Source: Thalassovita sp. (GTDB taxonomy: Bacteria > Pseudomonadota > Alphaproteobacteria > Rhodobacterales > Rhodobacteraceae). From it: 64,000 nt of DNA. A model generated the notes under the pieces. It searched no databases. It was not told the DNA's origin and saw only the letters and a list, made by a program, of their open reading frames with translations. Position numbers and translations under genes: made by a program. The stretch lies in NCBI RefSeq assembly GCF_963691685.1, contig NZ_OY829290.1:124001-188000 (forward strand), written 5' to 3'. Each line of letters opens with the position of its first letter. Positions within the stretch are counted from its first letter, which is position 1. Of this stretch, positions 24,663 through 37,800 are shown one piece after another.

Positions 24663-25768
24663 TGAAGTTGCAAAAGACAAACCAAACCCTGCCTTTGAGC
24701 CTGCTAATGGCGGCCACCACATTGATGGCCCCGCAGGCCATGGCGCAGCAGGCGGGCAATGGGCAGCTGACCGTTGGGGTCAGCCATTCCACGCTTTACG
24801 GTTCCACCGCTGATATCAGCCTTTCGGGCGAAGACATCGCCGGCAGTGGCGTGGATTTAGACTTGGAGCACCGACTGGGCGATGAGGGTCAGGGCAGCCG
24901 GGCCAGCATCACCAAGACATGGGACTTGGGGCAAAGCGCGCTGGGCGCGGACAGCTGGGCCGCCATTGAGGTGAACGGCGCGCTTTCGGATTGGGATATC
25001 CGCCCCTACAGCGAAAGCCATATCGGGCTTGAGCTGCAGTTTGGCGCGGCATTGGGGCAGAACCTGTCCTGGCAGGGCAGCCTGTTCTGGCAGCGTGATG
25101 AGCTGGATGACCTCGACAGCGGCATTTCCTCGATTATCGCGGCGGATAGCGGTGAAAGCGAAGTGGCAGGTCTGACCCTGGGGCTGCATTGGGACAGTGC
25201 GCGTGGGCGCGAACTGCTCCAGCCGGGCACCTCGGCAGCTTTGGGCGGCAAGCTTTCGGTGGCGCAGCAGGGGCGGCGGGACAGCCGGCACCTCTATGCC
25301 AGTTTCGAAACCACTCAGGCGTTGGCCGGTCGGACGGTCTGGCGGCTCAGCGCCAGCGGCGGGGCGGTGCGTGGCACGGGGGATGACGGCTATGTGCATA
25401 TCCTCGACCGCGCCTTCCTTGGTGGCAAAGCGCCGCGCGGCTTTGCCTCGGGCAGTGCCGGGCCGCGCGACACCAGCACCGGCGACGCGCTGGGCGGCAC
25501 CAAATACCTGACCGGCAGTGCCGAGGTTCTGACCCCCGGCTGGCGCGAAGACGTGGCGCTGGGTGTGTTTTACGATTTCGGCAGTACATGGGATCTGCCC
25601 GGCATTTCAGGTGTCGATGACAGCCGCCACTGGCGCAGCAGTGTTGGTGTCTCAGGACATTGGCGAAGCCGTTACGGCGATTTGTCCCTGTCCTGGGCGG
25701 CGCCGATCAACAGCCAAGACATTGATGAAGAACAGCGCCTGTCGCTGTCCTTGAACGCACGTTTTTAA
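24662..25768 (+). CDS. Small Omp85-like outer-membrane beta-barrel without POTRA domains
   Basis: A 368-residue secreted protein with a signal peptide (residues 1-28, ending AMA). Alternating beta strands run to the C-terminal Phe (LSLNARF). LGGKAPRGF at residues 253-261 matches the R-G-F lid motif of BamA/FhaC barrels. GGTKYLTGSAEVLTP and the end pattern RSSVGVSGHWRSRYGDLSLS also match Omp85 C-terminal strands. No POTRA repeats fit in the length. Start ATG 24662 overlaps the adaptor stop. The likely role is insertion or surface passage of the giant protein. The family call is by motif and needs a profile search. Confidence 0.65.
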   Translation: MKLQKTNQTLPLSLLMAATTLMAPQAMAQQAGNGQLTVGVSHSTLYGSTADISLSGEDIAGSGVDLDLEHRLGDEGQGSRASITKTWDLGQSALGADSWAAIEVNGALSDWDIRPYSESHIGLELQFGAALGQNLSWQGSLFWQRDELDDLDSGISSIIAADSGESEVAGLTLGLHWDSARGRELLQPGTSAALGGKLSVAQQGRRDSRHLYASFETTQALAGRTVWRLSASGGAVRGTGDDGYVHILDRAFLGGKAPRGFASGSAGPRDTSTGDALGGTKYLTGSAEVLTPGWREDVALGVFYDFGSTWDLPGISGVDDSRHWRSSVGVSGHWRSRYGDLSLSWAAPINSQDIDEEQRLSLSLNARF

Positions 25769-25826
25769 CCGGTCCCGAGTGAGTGGGTGACGCCTGTTTT
25801 TAGGCACGGAAGCATGGAGATTTCAG

Positions 25827-28800
25827 ATGGGTCATAACAGCAAGATCACACGGACCAACGCGGTCAAGGTGGCACCCCTGTCGGTGGATCTGAAAACCGG
25901 GCTGCTTGAGCCGCGGGTGATGCTGGATGCAAATCTGGAATGGGATCTCAATGCCTCCTCAGCGTTGACCTCCGTGCTGGCGGGTATCGCGCAGTCCTTT
26001 GAGGATCAGTTCACCGCGGTCAGCAATGTGCTGGAGACCTTCACGGATCAGGCCGATGACGCTTTTGCCGCGATCAGCCCGCTGTTGGAGACCAGCCAGG
26101 GCATTCTGGCGGGGGCCAATGACACCGAGGTGGTGGACCTGAACCCGGTGGTTGAGGTCGCGGATCGGATCACCAAGGCGATCACCGATCTGAAGGGCAC
26201 CCTACAGGATGTCATTGATACCGCCACGTTTGACACGATGGCCGCCAACATCAACAGCGTGATCGGCGCCAATAAGGTCAGTGCTACGGATCTGGGTGGG
26301 CTTTACACCTATGCGAATTTTGCCGATGGCACTGTGTCAGACGACATCGATACCTTCATTGCAGGGCTTGGCGTTTCGAATACCGCGGTGGCGCGGGCGG
26401 CGTTTGATGACAATCTGGCCGCGGCCTTTGGTCTGGGCAGCAACGAAAACTTCGCCCTGACGCTGACCGATGTTGGGCCTGCCGACAACAAGCTGATCAC
26501 CTTCACCCAGCAGAAGGACGGGCTGAACAACGACATCACCACCGCGGTGGATGTGGCGATCAACCTGCCTGAGGTCTTCACCGATATGACCTCCATGCTG
26601 CAGCAGGCCATTCCCGGCCTGACCCTGCCGATTGATATCCTGTCCGGTTCGGACAGCGGGGCGTTGATTTCCTTCGAGCTGCAAAGCATCGCGGTTTATG
26701 ACGATCCGGCTGAGGGCAATGCGCTGACGCTGGATCAGGTTGGCCTCAACATTCACAACTTTGACTTCGCGCCGCTGGTGCAGGTGGGTGGGGCAATTGA
26801 TGCGGCCGTTGGGACTGAGGCCTCGCTTGGCCTTTTGTCACTGAATGTGACCGCGCTGGAATTGGCGACCTTTGGTGTTTATGCCGAAACCACATCCGGG
26901 TTTAACCTTGGCTTCCAAACCGATTTCACCGCCGGCCCGGTGCCCAGCAACGAATGGTTCGGCCATGGCCACAGCCTGAGCGTTGAGGCGCGTATTCAGG
27001 AGGTTGGCAGCAACACCGCTGTGGCCTTTGGGGGCGTGGATCCGCACCGTCTGGCAGAAGTGGCCTTTGACGGAACGCTGGCCTTTGGGTCGGTTGATCA
27101 GAACTTCTCAGGCGTTGTGGGGTTCTCTTCGGTGTTGGACACCAACAGTGCCAGCGGGCTGGTGCAGGGGATCAGCGATACCGCAACGGCGGATTTTGAT
27201 CTGACCCTCAACGGCGGTGTGGCGGATGTGTCGCCAGAATTGGCGGCGGCGATCGAAAGCGCCATCGAAGGCCTGGCGGCGATGGGCGTCAGTGAGATGA
27301 CTGGCTTCCTTGAGGATGTGGGCAACACCATCGCCAGCGCCCTGCGCGATGCAGCCTTTGATCTGGCGATTCCGCTGACCGATATCCGGATGAGCCAGGT
27401 GATTGATGAGGTGGCTTCGGTCTTCTCCAGCCTGGCGCAACAGTTCACCATCGACCCCGATGCCTTTGGCATGACGCAGGAGGTTGATGATCCAGACAAC
27501 GCTGGTCAGACGCTGACGGAGAAACTGCCCAACAGCCTGATGGGGGCCGCGGACAGCCACGACGGTCTGGCGTTGAATGATGCGCAATGGGCGGAGTTGC
27601 TGGCCTATGATCAGCTGCAACTGGGCATCGTGACCCCCGATGGCAATCCGACCTCACAGATCGTGACCATCGACTTGTGGACCGGTGGGGTGGACACCAG
27701 TGATGAACAGGCGCGGATGAACAGCCTGCTGGACGCGCTGAACGGGGCGCTGGGCACCTATGGGATCACCGCTGCCCTGTCCTTCCTTGGTGGTCTGAAG
27801 CTGAGCAGCACCGCAAACGGCAATGGCAATTACAACAGCTTTGCCGTGCTGGCTGGGCGCCGTCAGAGCGATGGCAGCTGGGATGACACCGTATCCCTTG
27901 CGCAGTTTGGGTTTGACGACGGGCAACTGTCTGAGGCCGAGGATGCCTTTAGCACCGATGGCGGGGCCACCAATTTCAGCGGGACCATTGCGCGGTTCAC
28001 CACCGGCGTGTCCGGGTTTGAGTTTGGCACCTTTGATATGACCGCTTTGGAGGGTGTTTCATCCGTTCGGTTCACCATTACGGTGGACGGCGAGGAGCAG
28101 GAGGTGGATGTGCAGTCCAGCTCCGGCCCGGGGTTTGGCTCGCTCAGCGGGTTCATTGCAGATTTCCAAGGCGCGCTGGATGGCAAGGGCTACCACGTCA
28201 ACGTCAGCACCAACGCGGCCGGGGATGGTCTGGCCTTTGATCGTGGCACGGATGCCGATGGCGCGGAAGAAACCCGTGGCTTTGAATTCAACGTGGATCC
28301 GTCCAAGCTGATGAAGGCGCTCAGCGTGGATACGCTGATTGATTGGGTGAACACCGAGCTGGACAAAACCATGCCGGGGGCCACGTTGGAGCTGACCAGT
28401 GAGGGTGAGTTGATCTTCAGCTTCCCGGATCTGGTCAAAACCCTATCGATCACGGGGGATGACGGGGTCACGCTGAACACCGGCGATCTGTCGATCGGGG
28501 TGTTGAACAACATGTCGCTTGAGGCGGCGCTGGCGGCTGAGATGAGGGCGCAGTTCTCCTCGGGGATCGGGATTGATCTGGCAGGGCTGGCGACCGATTT
28601 GATCACCGACAGTGGTGAGGCCAACGCGCTGGAAGCCAGCCGCGGCTTTGGCGATGAACTGCTGGATGCGGTGTTGGACAATACCTTCCTCAACGACCTG
28701 TCGCTGGATGTTGGTGTGACCGGGTCTGCTACGGATATCATTGGCACGGCGGATCTGGGGATCGTTTCGGTCAACATCGGCTCTGAGGATGCCAGCCAGA

Positions 28801-31800
28801 ACATTCTGGCGCTGGACACCCAGTTGCAGGCGACGCTGATTGGCCGCGATGCCGAAGGCGCGTTTAACGAACAGCTGAGCTTCCGCAACCTTTACGAGGC
28901 CGTGGCCGATAAGGTGGATCTGGTGGACGGTGAGGTGGTGCACACCCAGGCCCCCGGGATCGGATCGCTGTTGGGCCGCTTTGATCTGAAAGGCGGCATT
29001 GTGGTCGATGGGGCTGGTCAGGCTCTTGCCGCAGGTGGCGCACCGATCGCAAATGCGGGTGAGATCCAGCATGTCACCGATGCCTTTGGCTACACCGGTG
29101 GCGATGAACTGGCGCAGTTCCTGTTCCGTCTGGGCGATGTGAAGATCAACGTCGCTGGTATCAGCGGCATCAACGAAGATCTGGTTGATGGCATCAGCGC
29201 CACCATCCTTGATCTGAAGGACATTCAGGGCAGCTATGACGTTCAACTGCTCAGCAACGATCCCAATGCGCTGGCCGCGATTGATGGTCTGAGCGCGCTG
29301 GAAGATGGCGATATCCTCGACACGCTGGTGGCAATTGCCAATGTGTTGGTTGTGGTGGGCGATACCCTGTCCGAGAAAATGCCTTTCCTCGACGCCAATA
29401 TTCCGCTGTTGAACCTATCGATCCTGGATCAGATCCAGTTTGCGGCCGACTTCCTGCAGGCGTTGCAGGATCTGCGCAATGATCCGCAGTCCGGGCTGGA
29501 TAAGGTTGAGGCCTATCTGGAAGGGGTCTTTGGTCAGGACACGGTGACGCTGACCTGGGATGGCGATGCCCAGACGATCCTGTTCGATCTGGAGTTCAAA
29601 TTCCTGGAGGACTACCAGAAAGAGCTTCCCTTCAACCTGGACCTTGCGGCGCTGCTGGGCGATCAGCTGGCCGATATCGTCGGGCCGGATCTGGCGGATG
29701 TGGTCAGCGGCTTGGTTGACGTTTCCGGCGATGGGGCGCTGATCTTTGACCCCGATCTGGCAATGAAATTCTCCTTCGGGATTGACCTCAGCCCGACGCT
29801 GGTGACCCCGACAGTGATTGCGCAATCCACGCAGGACATCAACGCGCTGTCCACGGTCAGCAGTTTCAATCTGGCGCCGGGTGGCGGCAATGATCTGCGT
29901 CTGACATGGATCGACAATGACACCGGCGAACAAAAACGGGTGGAGGTCAATCTGGAAGGGTTGACCACACTGGGTGATGTGGTTGCTGCGATTGACACCG
30001 CGGTGAAGGCCGAGTTTGGCGCAACGGTCAGCTTTGCCTATGATGAAGCCAGCGGTCAGATCACCCTGTCTGACAGCAACAACACCATCATCGACGACAC
30101 TGATGTGACCGCACTCTTCGGTGCCAGTGAAGTGGCGGGTGCCGATGACGGCGGCGCCCTGACCGTGGCGCTGGATGCCGGCTTCACGGCCTTTGCGGAT
30201 GAGTTGATCTTCACCGTGTCGGTAAACGGAACCCCGGTGGAGGTGACCATCCCGGCCGAGGCGGACCGGACCCGTGCGGGGTTCATCGCGGCGGCCAATG
30301 TGGCGCTGCAGAACACCTATCTGGCGCGCAATGTGCTAAGCGCCTCCGCCCTGCCGATCCCGGCGGTGCAGCTGTCAAACCTGTTTGATCTGGTGGACGA
30401 TGGCGGCACGCTGAAACTGCGGGCAACTGATTATCCGCAGGCGCTGGGCTATGAGGCGATCACCTTCACCGTCAGCGGAGACGATCAGTCCCAAGACATC
30501 GCCTTCAAGGTCGAAAGCCTTGGCGGTTCGAACGTGGCGCGGGCCTTGGGTTTTGCCGGGGATAGCGGTTTCAGTGCAGGCGATATGACCTCTGAGGTGA
30601 TCTATGACGGTGTCACCGCCGGTGCGCCGCGGGTCTATCTGGACACGGTCAACACCGGGATCATTGCCAGCTTCACCGCGGGCGTAAATGATGGGCTGGA
30701 GCTGAAGCTGGGCTTGGGCCCGATTGAGGTGATGGTTGAAAACGGCCATGCGCTGATCACCGCCGGCGACGATGCAGGCTCACCTGCGTTCCTGCGGCTG
30801 GGCATCAATGACATCGACGGGGATGAACACGCGGATCAATATGATCTGAGCCATGTGTTTGAAATCTCCAATGATCCTGCCGTCGGCTATGCCGATCTGT
30901 TTGATCTGGACGCGGCGATGGCGATCGATGTCTTCCTGCCGATGAGTGACACGCTGGGCCTGTTTGATCCCACCACTGATGGGTTGAGCTGGAAGGCAGA
31001 TCTTCTGGTCACGCCGGATGATTTTGTGCTGGCCAACCTGACCTCGGCCAATTGGTCCACCTCGCTCGAAGGGGCGCTGATGGACATCTACAACGGCGTG
31101 GCACTGGCGGTTGGCGACGGTCTGGGTGAAATCAAGTTTGAGATGCCTGATCTGTCAGAGTTCCTGGAGAACCTGAACGTTCTGGCGATCCTGAACGATC
31201 CCAAACTGGTGCTGGGTGGCCTTGATATGCTGCTGAACCAGATGCAGCAGATCTTTGATGATTACCTCAGCGGGATCAACCTGCCGGTGGTCGGCGATGC
31301 GATCGGCGCGGGCGTGACCTTCTTTGATGATTTCCGCCTGAACGTGGTGCAAAAGGCCCTGGCCTGGGCGGAAACCCCGCTGGCGGATGGCAGCTATCCT
31401 ACCACGGTCGATTTCCTGACCGGCGTGGTGAACGACGCGCTGAACGATCTGCTGGGCACCTCGGGCACGCAGTATCTGCAAGCCTATCTGAACACCGACG
31501 GCGCGACTGAGGACAGCTACCTCTACGTGGCGCTGAACTTCAACGCGATCATCTTTGACGAAGAGGTGGCGATTGATTTTGACCTTGGCGTGCCGGGCTT
31601 TGATCTTGCGGTCGAAGATGGCTCCAAGGTGCGGATGACGCTGGACTACATCGTCAACATCGGCTTCGGCTATGATGGCAAAGGCTTCTTCCTGCTCAAT
31701 GACACCGATGAGAATGAGGTCAGCATCGACTTCACCGTCGATGCAGGCAGCTTTGAGGGCTCGATGAGCCTGTTTGGCATTCTGGGGGTGAACGCTGAGG

Positions 31801-34800
31801 CGGTGACCGTCACCAATGGCACCGTGACCGAACGGGCCAGCGCCAGTGGCCAAAGCGGCACGGCGCAGCTGACCGCCAGCCTGGGTGCGGATCTCTATGG
31901 CGATACTGGCCTGCAGATCCTGAACCCCGATGATCAGCCTGACGGCACCGGCGGTGTCACTGCAGACAGCGCCTATCGTGATTTCAGTGGCGTGGATGTG
32001 CGCGATGGTCTGGGCAACCGGATGGACTGGGAAAAGGTGGTCTATCTGGCGCAGCTGGATACCAGCAACCTGATCAGTTTTGACTTCGTTGCCGGCTTTG
32101 ACATCCAGATCGGTCTGGAAGCCAACGTGCTGAACCCGGAAACCGGGCAGCCGATCGAATTTGGTGGCGCGCAGGTCATCCCAAGCGTGATGACCGAGCT
32201 GATCTTTGAAGGCGGCTACAGCGTTGCTGATGGTTTGAACATCGACAAGCTGATGTTCAATCAGGTCCGTCTGGACGCCAATGTTCTTTATGATGCGCTG
32301 CTGAAACCGATCCTTGATCCGGTCATGGGCTTCATTGAGCCGCTGGCCGATTTCTTCAAGTTCCTGTCAACGCCGCCGGTCAGCTTCCTGGTGGATATTC
32401 TGGGCAATGTGTTCCCGATTATCGCGATGGCGGACACTGTGATCACTGTCGGCAATCAGGTCACACAGATGCTGGTGACGCTGAACCGCACGGGTGGGAT
32501 GGTGATCTTTGGTGACTATGACTTCACCGGCAATGCGGATGACATCGAAAGTGGTGAATCCACGATGTCCAGCATGGATCAGTCCAACATCTCGCGTTCG
32601 AATGCAGATTCTGCGACCCAAGGCGGCGGCTTTGGTGTCTTCGGCGATCCCAACAAAGGTCTCTCGGCTGAGCTGCCACTGCTGACCGATCCCTTCTCGG
32701 CGCTCAACATTCTGTTGGGCAACTTTGATGAGGTGGACCTAGTCCGTGCCAAATTCACCCTGTTCAACGTCGACACAGGCGTGATCGATGTGGCTGACAA
32801 GCTGCTGAGCGAATTTGGTATGCCGGGCTGGGTTAAGAAGATCGTCAAAAGCGCCTTTAAGGCGACCTTTGAGGCGCGCTTCATCGCCAAATTCGAAGTT
32901 GGCTATGACATGTCGGGCATTGTGAACTTCGTGAACTCCTATGACCCTGAGCGTCTGTTGGATGGGGTCTTTATCGACGCCGCGCCGGGCTCCTTGGTGG
33001 ATGCCTATCTGGGGGCTTCGGTGCGTCTGAATGCAGGGCTTGCCGGGTTGAGTTCCAACTTCCACGTCGGGGTCCAGTTGAGCTTCAATGATCCCAATGA
33101 TGATGGCAAATTGCGCATCCCCGAACTGATCGCACTGGTTGAGGCTGCAGCCGATTCACCCGGCGATACGCTCGGCTATCTGTTCCGCGGCAGCGCCAGC
33201 TACAAGTTCAAGCTGAGCGTCTGGGCCGGGATCAGCCTGCCTTGGCCGCTGCCGGACCTGAAATGGTCGACCACGGTCTTTAACTTTGGCGATTCGATTG
33301 ATTTTGGCGGGCTTAAGCCGCCGGCACAGCTGGCCACCGATCCGGGCGATACCGGCAACACTGCGATCCTGAACGTGGGCGCGCGTGCCGGTGGCAGCAT
33401 GTCGACCATCGAAGGCGACGGCGATGACCGGATTGTTGTGGATGGGCCCAACTCCCCCTTCCAGGTGACGCTGAAAAGCGGTGGACAGACGATCCAAGGC
33501 AGCTTTGATCAGACCGCTGGGGCCATCATCGTACCGGCCGGTAATGGCAACAACACCGTCGATCTGAGCGGCGTCAACAACGGCATCCCAACCGTGACCT
33601 ACACGGGCACCGGTGCGGACCAGATCACCCTGCCGCCCTCTGGTGTGCATGTGGTCTTTGCCGGGGACGGCATTGACCGGATCACAGCGCCCTCCGGGGC
33701 CACCGGGACCTATGTGATCTTTGGTGAAGGGGGGGCAGACACCGTCAATATCCCAAGTGGCAATGTGATCTACTTTGGCGATGATGATTTCGGGATGCGG
33801 GATCTGTTCCTCAGCGAATTTTCCAGCGGTGGCGTCACTGAGGCGAAGCTGCTGGCGCTGCTGGGTATTGATGCCAGCGGCAATCCCAACCCCAGTGCTG
33901 CAGCCAATTATGACTACAACGGCGGCAAACTGAACCTGCATAACCTGTTGTCGGTCTACACCGCAGACACCCAGCTGAAGGCGGCGAAAGACGTTGAAAC
34001 CGTCACCGTGGGCAACGGCAACCACGTGATTCTGACCGGCGCGGGGGATGACCAGATCACCGGCGTTCTGACGGGCACGGGCAACGTGCATGTCTTCTCT
34101 GGCGCTGGGGAGGATGTGATCTCCATCGGTGGGTCGGATGTTTACATCGAAGGCGGTGCCGGCGCGGATCTGATCAAGGTCGACGGCGCCCGGACAGAGG
34201 TCTGGGGCTGGGGCAAGGCCGCCGGCGAAGACGGGCTGACCGCGTCCGAGGCGATCAAAGCCATGGCGCTGAAAGACAAAGGCGACATCCTGATCGGCGG
34301 GTCCGGGGCTGACCAGCTGTTTGGTCAGCTGGGGCAGGACATTCTGGAAGGCGGCGCTGGTGCGGATGTGCTGGCTGGGGGTCTGGAAAACGACCTGATC
34401 AATGGCGGCCTGTTCGACATGTCCGACAGTTCCGGCACTGCGCTGGCGCTAAGCGATATTGATCTGAGCGTGCAACGCACCTCTGGTCTGGTTGTGGCCA
34501 GCGAAGACATTGCTGATGGCAATGACACCGTGCGCGGTGGCGATGGTGCCGATGTGCTGATCGGCGGTGGCGACCGCGACAGCATCTCGGGCGGGATCGG
34601 CAATGATATTCTGCTGGGTGATTTCGGCACGGTGACTTTCTCGGCCAGTATGGTGGCAAAACACGCCACCACAACCTTTGACACCAGCAGCAATGGCGGC
34701 ACCGATGTGCTGAAAGGCGAACAGGGCAACGATATCCTGATCGGTGGCTTGTCTGATGCGGGCCTGCCTGAGGTGCTAGAGGACTACGAAGGCAACAACA

Positions 34801-37800
34801 TCTTCTTGGGTGACTTTGGTGAAATTTCCGGGTCGCGCATCCTTGAGGTGCCGACGCTGATCCGTGGCATCGCCAGCGCCAGTGGCGGCGACGATGTGAT
34901 CCGGGCCGGCCGCGGCAATGACATGATCCTTGGCGGCGAAGGGGCCGATGAGATCTATGCAGGCCTGGGTGCGGATTTCGTACTGGGTGATCTGGGACAG
35001 ATCGATCTGACGGGGCCGTCGATGACGGGCACCGGTTCGGCGCATGATGGAAATGACACCATCGTTCTGGGTGTGGATACACCGTCTGAATACACCAACC
35101 CTGCCCTGGAGGATCTGATGGATGTGGTGATCGCGGGTGGCGGCAATGACACGATCGCGGCGCAGGCCGCGGGTCTGGCCGTGCTGAGCGACAGCGGCAC
35201 CATCAACATGACCTCTGTCGGGGTGAACGCCCTGCGCAGCTATGTGCCGCTGGGCAGCACCCCCACCAGCGATGAGGAGGCCGCCGACGCAAGGGCCAAG
35301 AACCTGATCCGGGCGATGGTGGCCGATATGATCAGCGCGGCCCACAGCGGTGACGGGGCGGACCAGCTGACCACCACGGGCGGCGATGTGGCGGCGATCC
35401 TTGGCGGCGGCGCAGATGGTGCGACCCTGGCCGATGGCACCATTTACGTGATGGGCGATGACGGCTCGATCCGTATTGATGACAACAGCAGCTACACCGG
35501 CCGTGAGGTGGTGATGACCAGCACCGCCAGTGTGACCGCTGGCAATGGTGACCAGATCACCGCGGCCAATGGCACGGCGCTGGTTGTTGCTGGCGATGGC
35601 AATGACACGATCAGTACAGGCAACGGCACCTCCGCGGTGATGAGTGACAGCGGCACGCTGACCCATGACAGCCGCAGTGCTGATCTGTCGGTTTCCCTGG
35701 TTGCGGATGTCACCCCGGGCAGCGGCGATGATCACGTCACGGTTGGCAATGGCGACATGCAGCTGATGCTGGGTGAGGGTGCAGATACGCTGATCGCAGG
35801 CAATGGTGATTTTGACGTGCTTGCCGATTCCGGTACCCTGCGCAACAACGCGGCAGAGCGGTTCCTGCAGCTGGATGCCAGCCAGGCCGGTGGCAATGAC
35901 AGCCTGACCGTTGGGGCAGGGGATCACATTGCAGCATTGGGTCTGGGCGATGATGAGGCGCGCTTTGGCCTGGGCACCACCGCGGTGCTGGGTGACGTTG
36001 GCACTGTCAGCCTGACCCGCAGCACCGGTGATCTGCGCCTCAGCTCTGAGGGGATCACCGCAGGCGGCAATGATGATGTGACCACCAGTGACGGCAACGA
36101 TTGGGTGTTGCTGGGCTCCGGCGCTGACACTTTGGCAGCAGGCAATGGTGACAATCTGATCCTTGGCGACAACGGTGTGATTGATGTGACGGCAGCGGAG
36201 ACCACGCTGACCAGCACCGACGATGCCACCGGCGGCGTGGACAGCGTGACCTCTGGCACGGGTCATGACTGGGTGAACCTTGGCGAAGGTGCGGATTGGG
36301 CGCACTTGGGCGCGGGTGATAATCTGGTGATGGGCGACAACGGTGTGATCCGTGTCGCAGGCACCAGCACCACCCTGACCACGCAGAGCCCGGCGCTGGG
36401 CGGCAATGACACCATCACCGCGCTTGGTGGCAATGACATGATGGCACTGGGCAACGGTGCTGACGTGGCTGATCTGGGTGAGGGCAACAACATCGGTCTG
36501 GGCGACAGTGGCGTGATTGCCGTGACGCCAACCCAGACGCGGGTGGAAAGCAACACGGCGGCCGAGGGCGGCAATGACAGCCTGACCTCCGGCGCGGGGC
36601 TGGATGTGATGGTTCTGGGCTCCGGCGATGACACTCTGGCGGCAGGCAGCGGCGACAACCTGATCCTTGGCGACAACGGCGTGATTGATGTGACGGCGGC
36701 GGAGACCACGCTGACCAGCACCGACGATGCCACCGGCGGCGTGGACAGCGTGACCTCTGGCACGGGTCATGACTGGGTGAACCTTGGCGAAGGTGCGGAT
36801 TGGGCGCACTTGGGCGCGGGTGATAATCTGGTGATGGGCGACAACGGTGTGATCCGTGTCGCAGGCACCAGCACCACCCTGACCACGCAGAGCCCGGCGC
36901 TGGGCGGCAATGACACCATCACCGCGCTTGGTGGCAATGACATGATGGCACTGGGCAACGGTGCTGACGTGGCTGATCTGGGTGAGGGCAACAACATCGG
37001 TCTGGGCGACAGTGGCGTGATTGCCGTGACGCCAACCCAGACGCGGGTGGAAAGCAACACGGCGGCCGAGGGCGGCAATGACAGCCTGACCTCCGGCGCG
37101 GGGCTGGATGTGATGGTTCTGGGCTCCGGCGATGACACTCTGGCGGCAGGCAGCGGCGACAACCTGATCCTTGGCGACAACGGCGTGATTGATGTGACGG
37201 CGGCGGAGACCACGCTTACCAGCACCGATGATGCCACCGGTGGTGCGGATAGCGTGACCTCGGGCACCGGTACTGACTGGGTCAATCTTGGCGAAGGTGC
37301 CGATTGGGCGCACTTGGGCGCGGGTGACAACCTGGTGATGGGCGACAACGGTGTGATCCGTGTCGCCGGCACCAGCACCACCCTGACCACGCAGAGCCCA
37401 AGCCTTGGCGGCAATGACACCCTCACCGCGCTGAGCGGCAATGACATGATGGCGCTGGGCAACGGTGCGGATGTGGCCGATCTGGGTGAGGGCAACAACA
37501 TCGGTCTGGGTGATAACGGCGTGATTGCCGTGACGCCCACGCAGACGCGGGTTGCTACCTCCAGCCCTGAGCTGGGCGGCAATGACAGCCTGACATCGGG
37601 TGCAGGTCAGGACACCATCGTTCTGGGCGTCGGCGATGATACCTTGGCGGCGGGTGATGGCGATAACCTGATCCTTGGCGACAATGGTGAGATCACCGTG
37701 ACCAGTGACCGGACCTATCTGACCAGCGACACCCCGGATCAGGCGGGCGCGGACAGTGTCACGGCGGGCAGCGGTTCGGACTTTGTTGTTCTGGGCGGCG

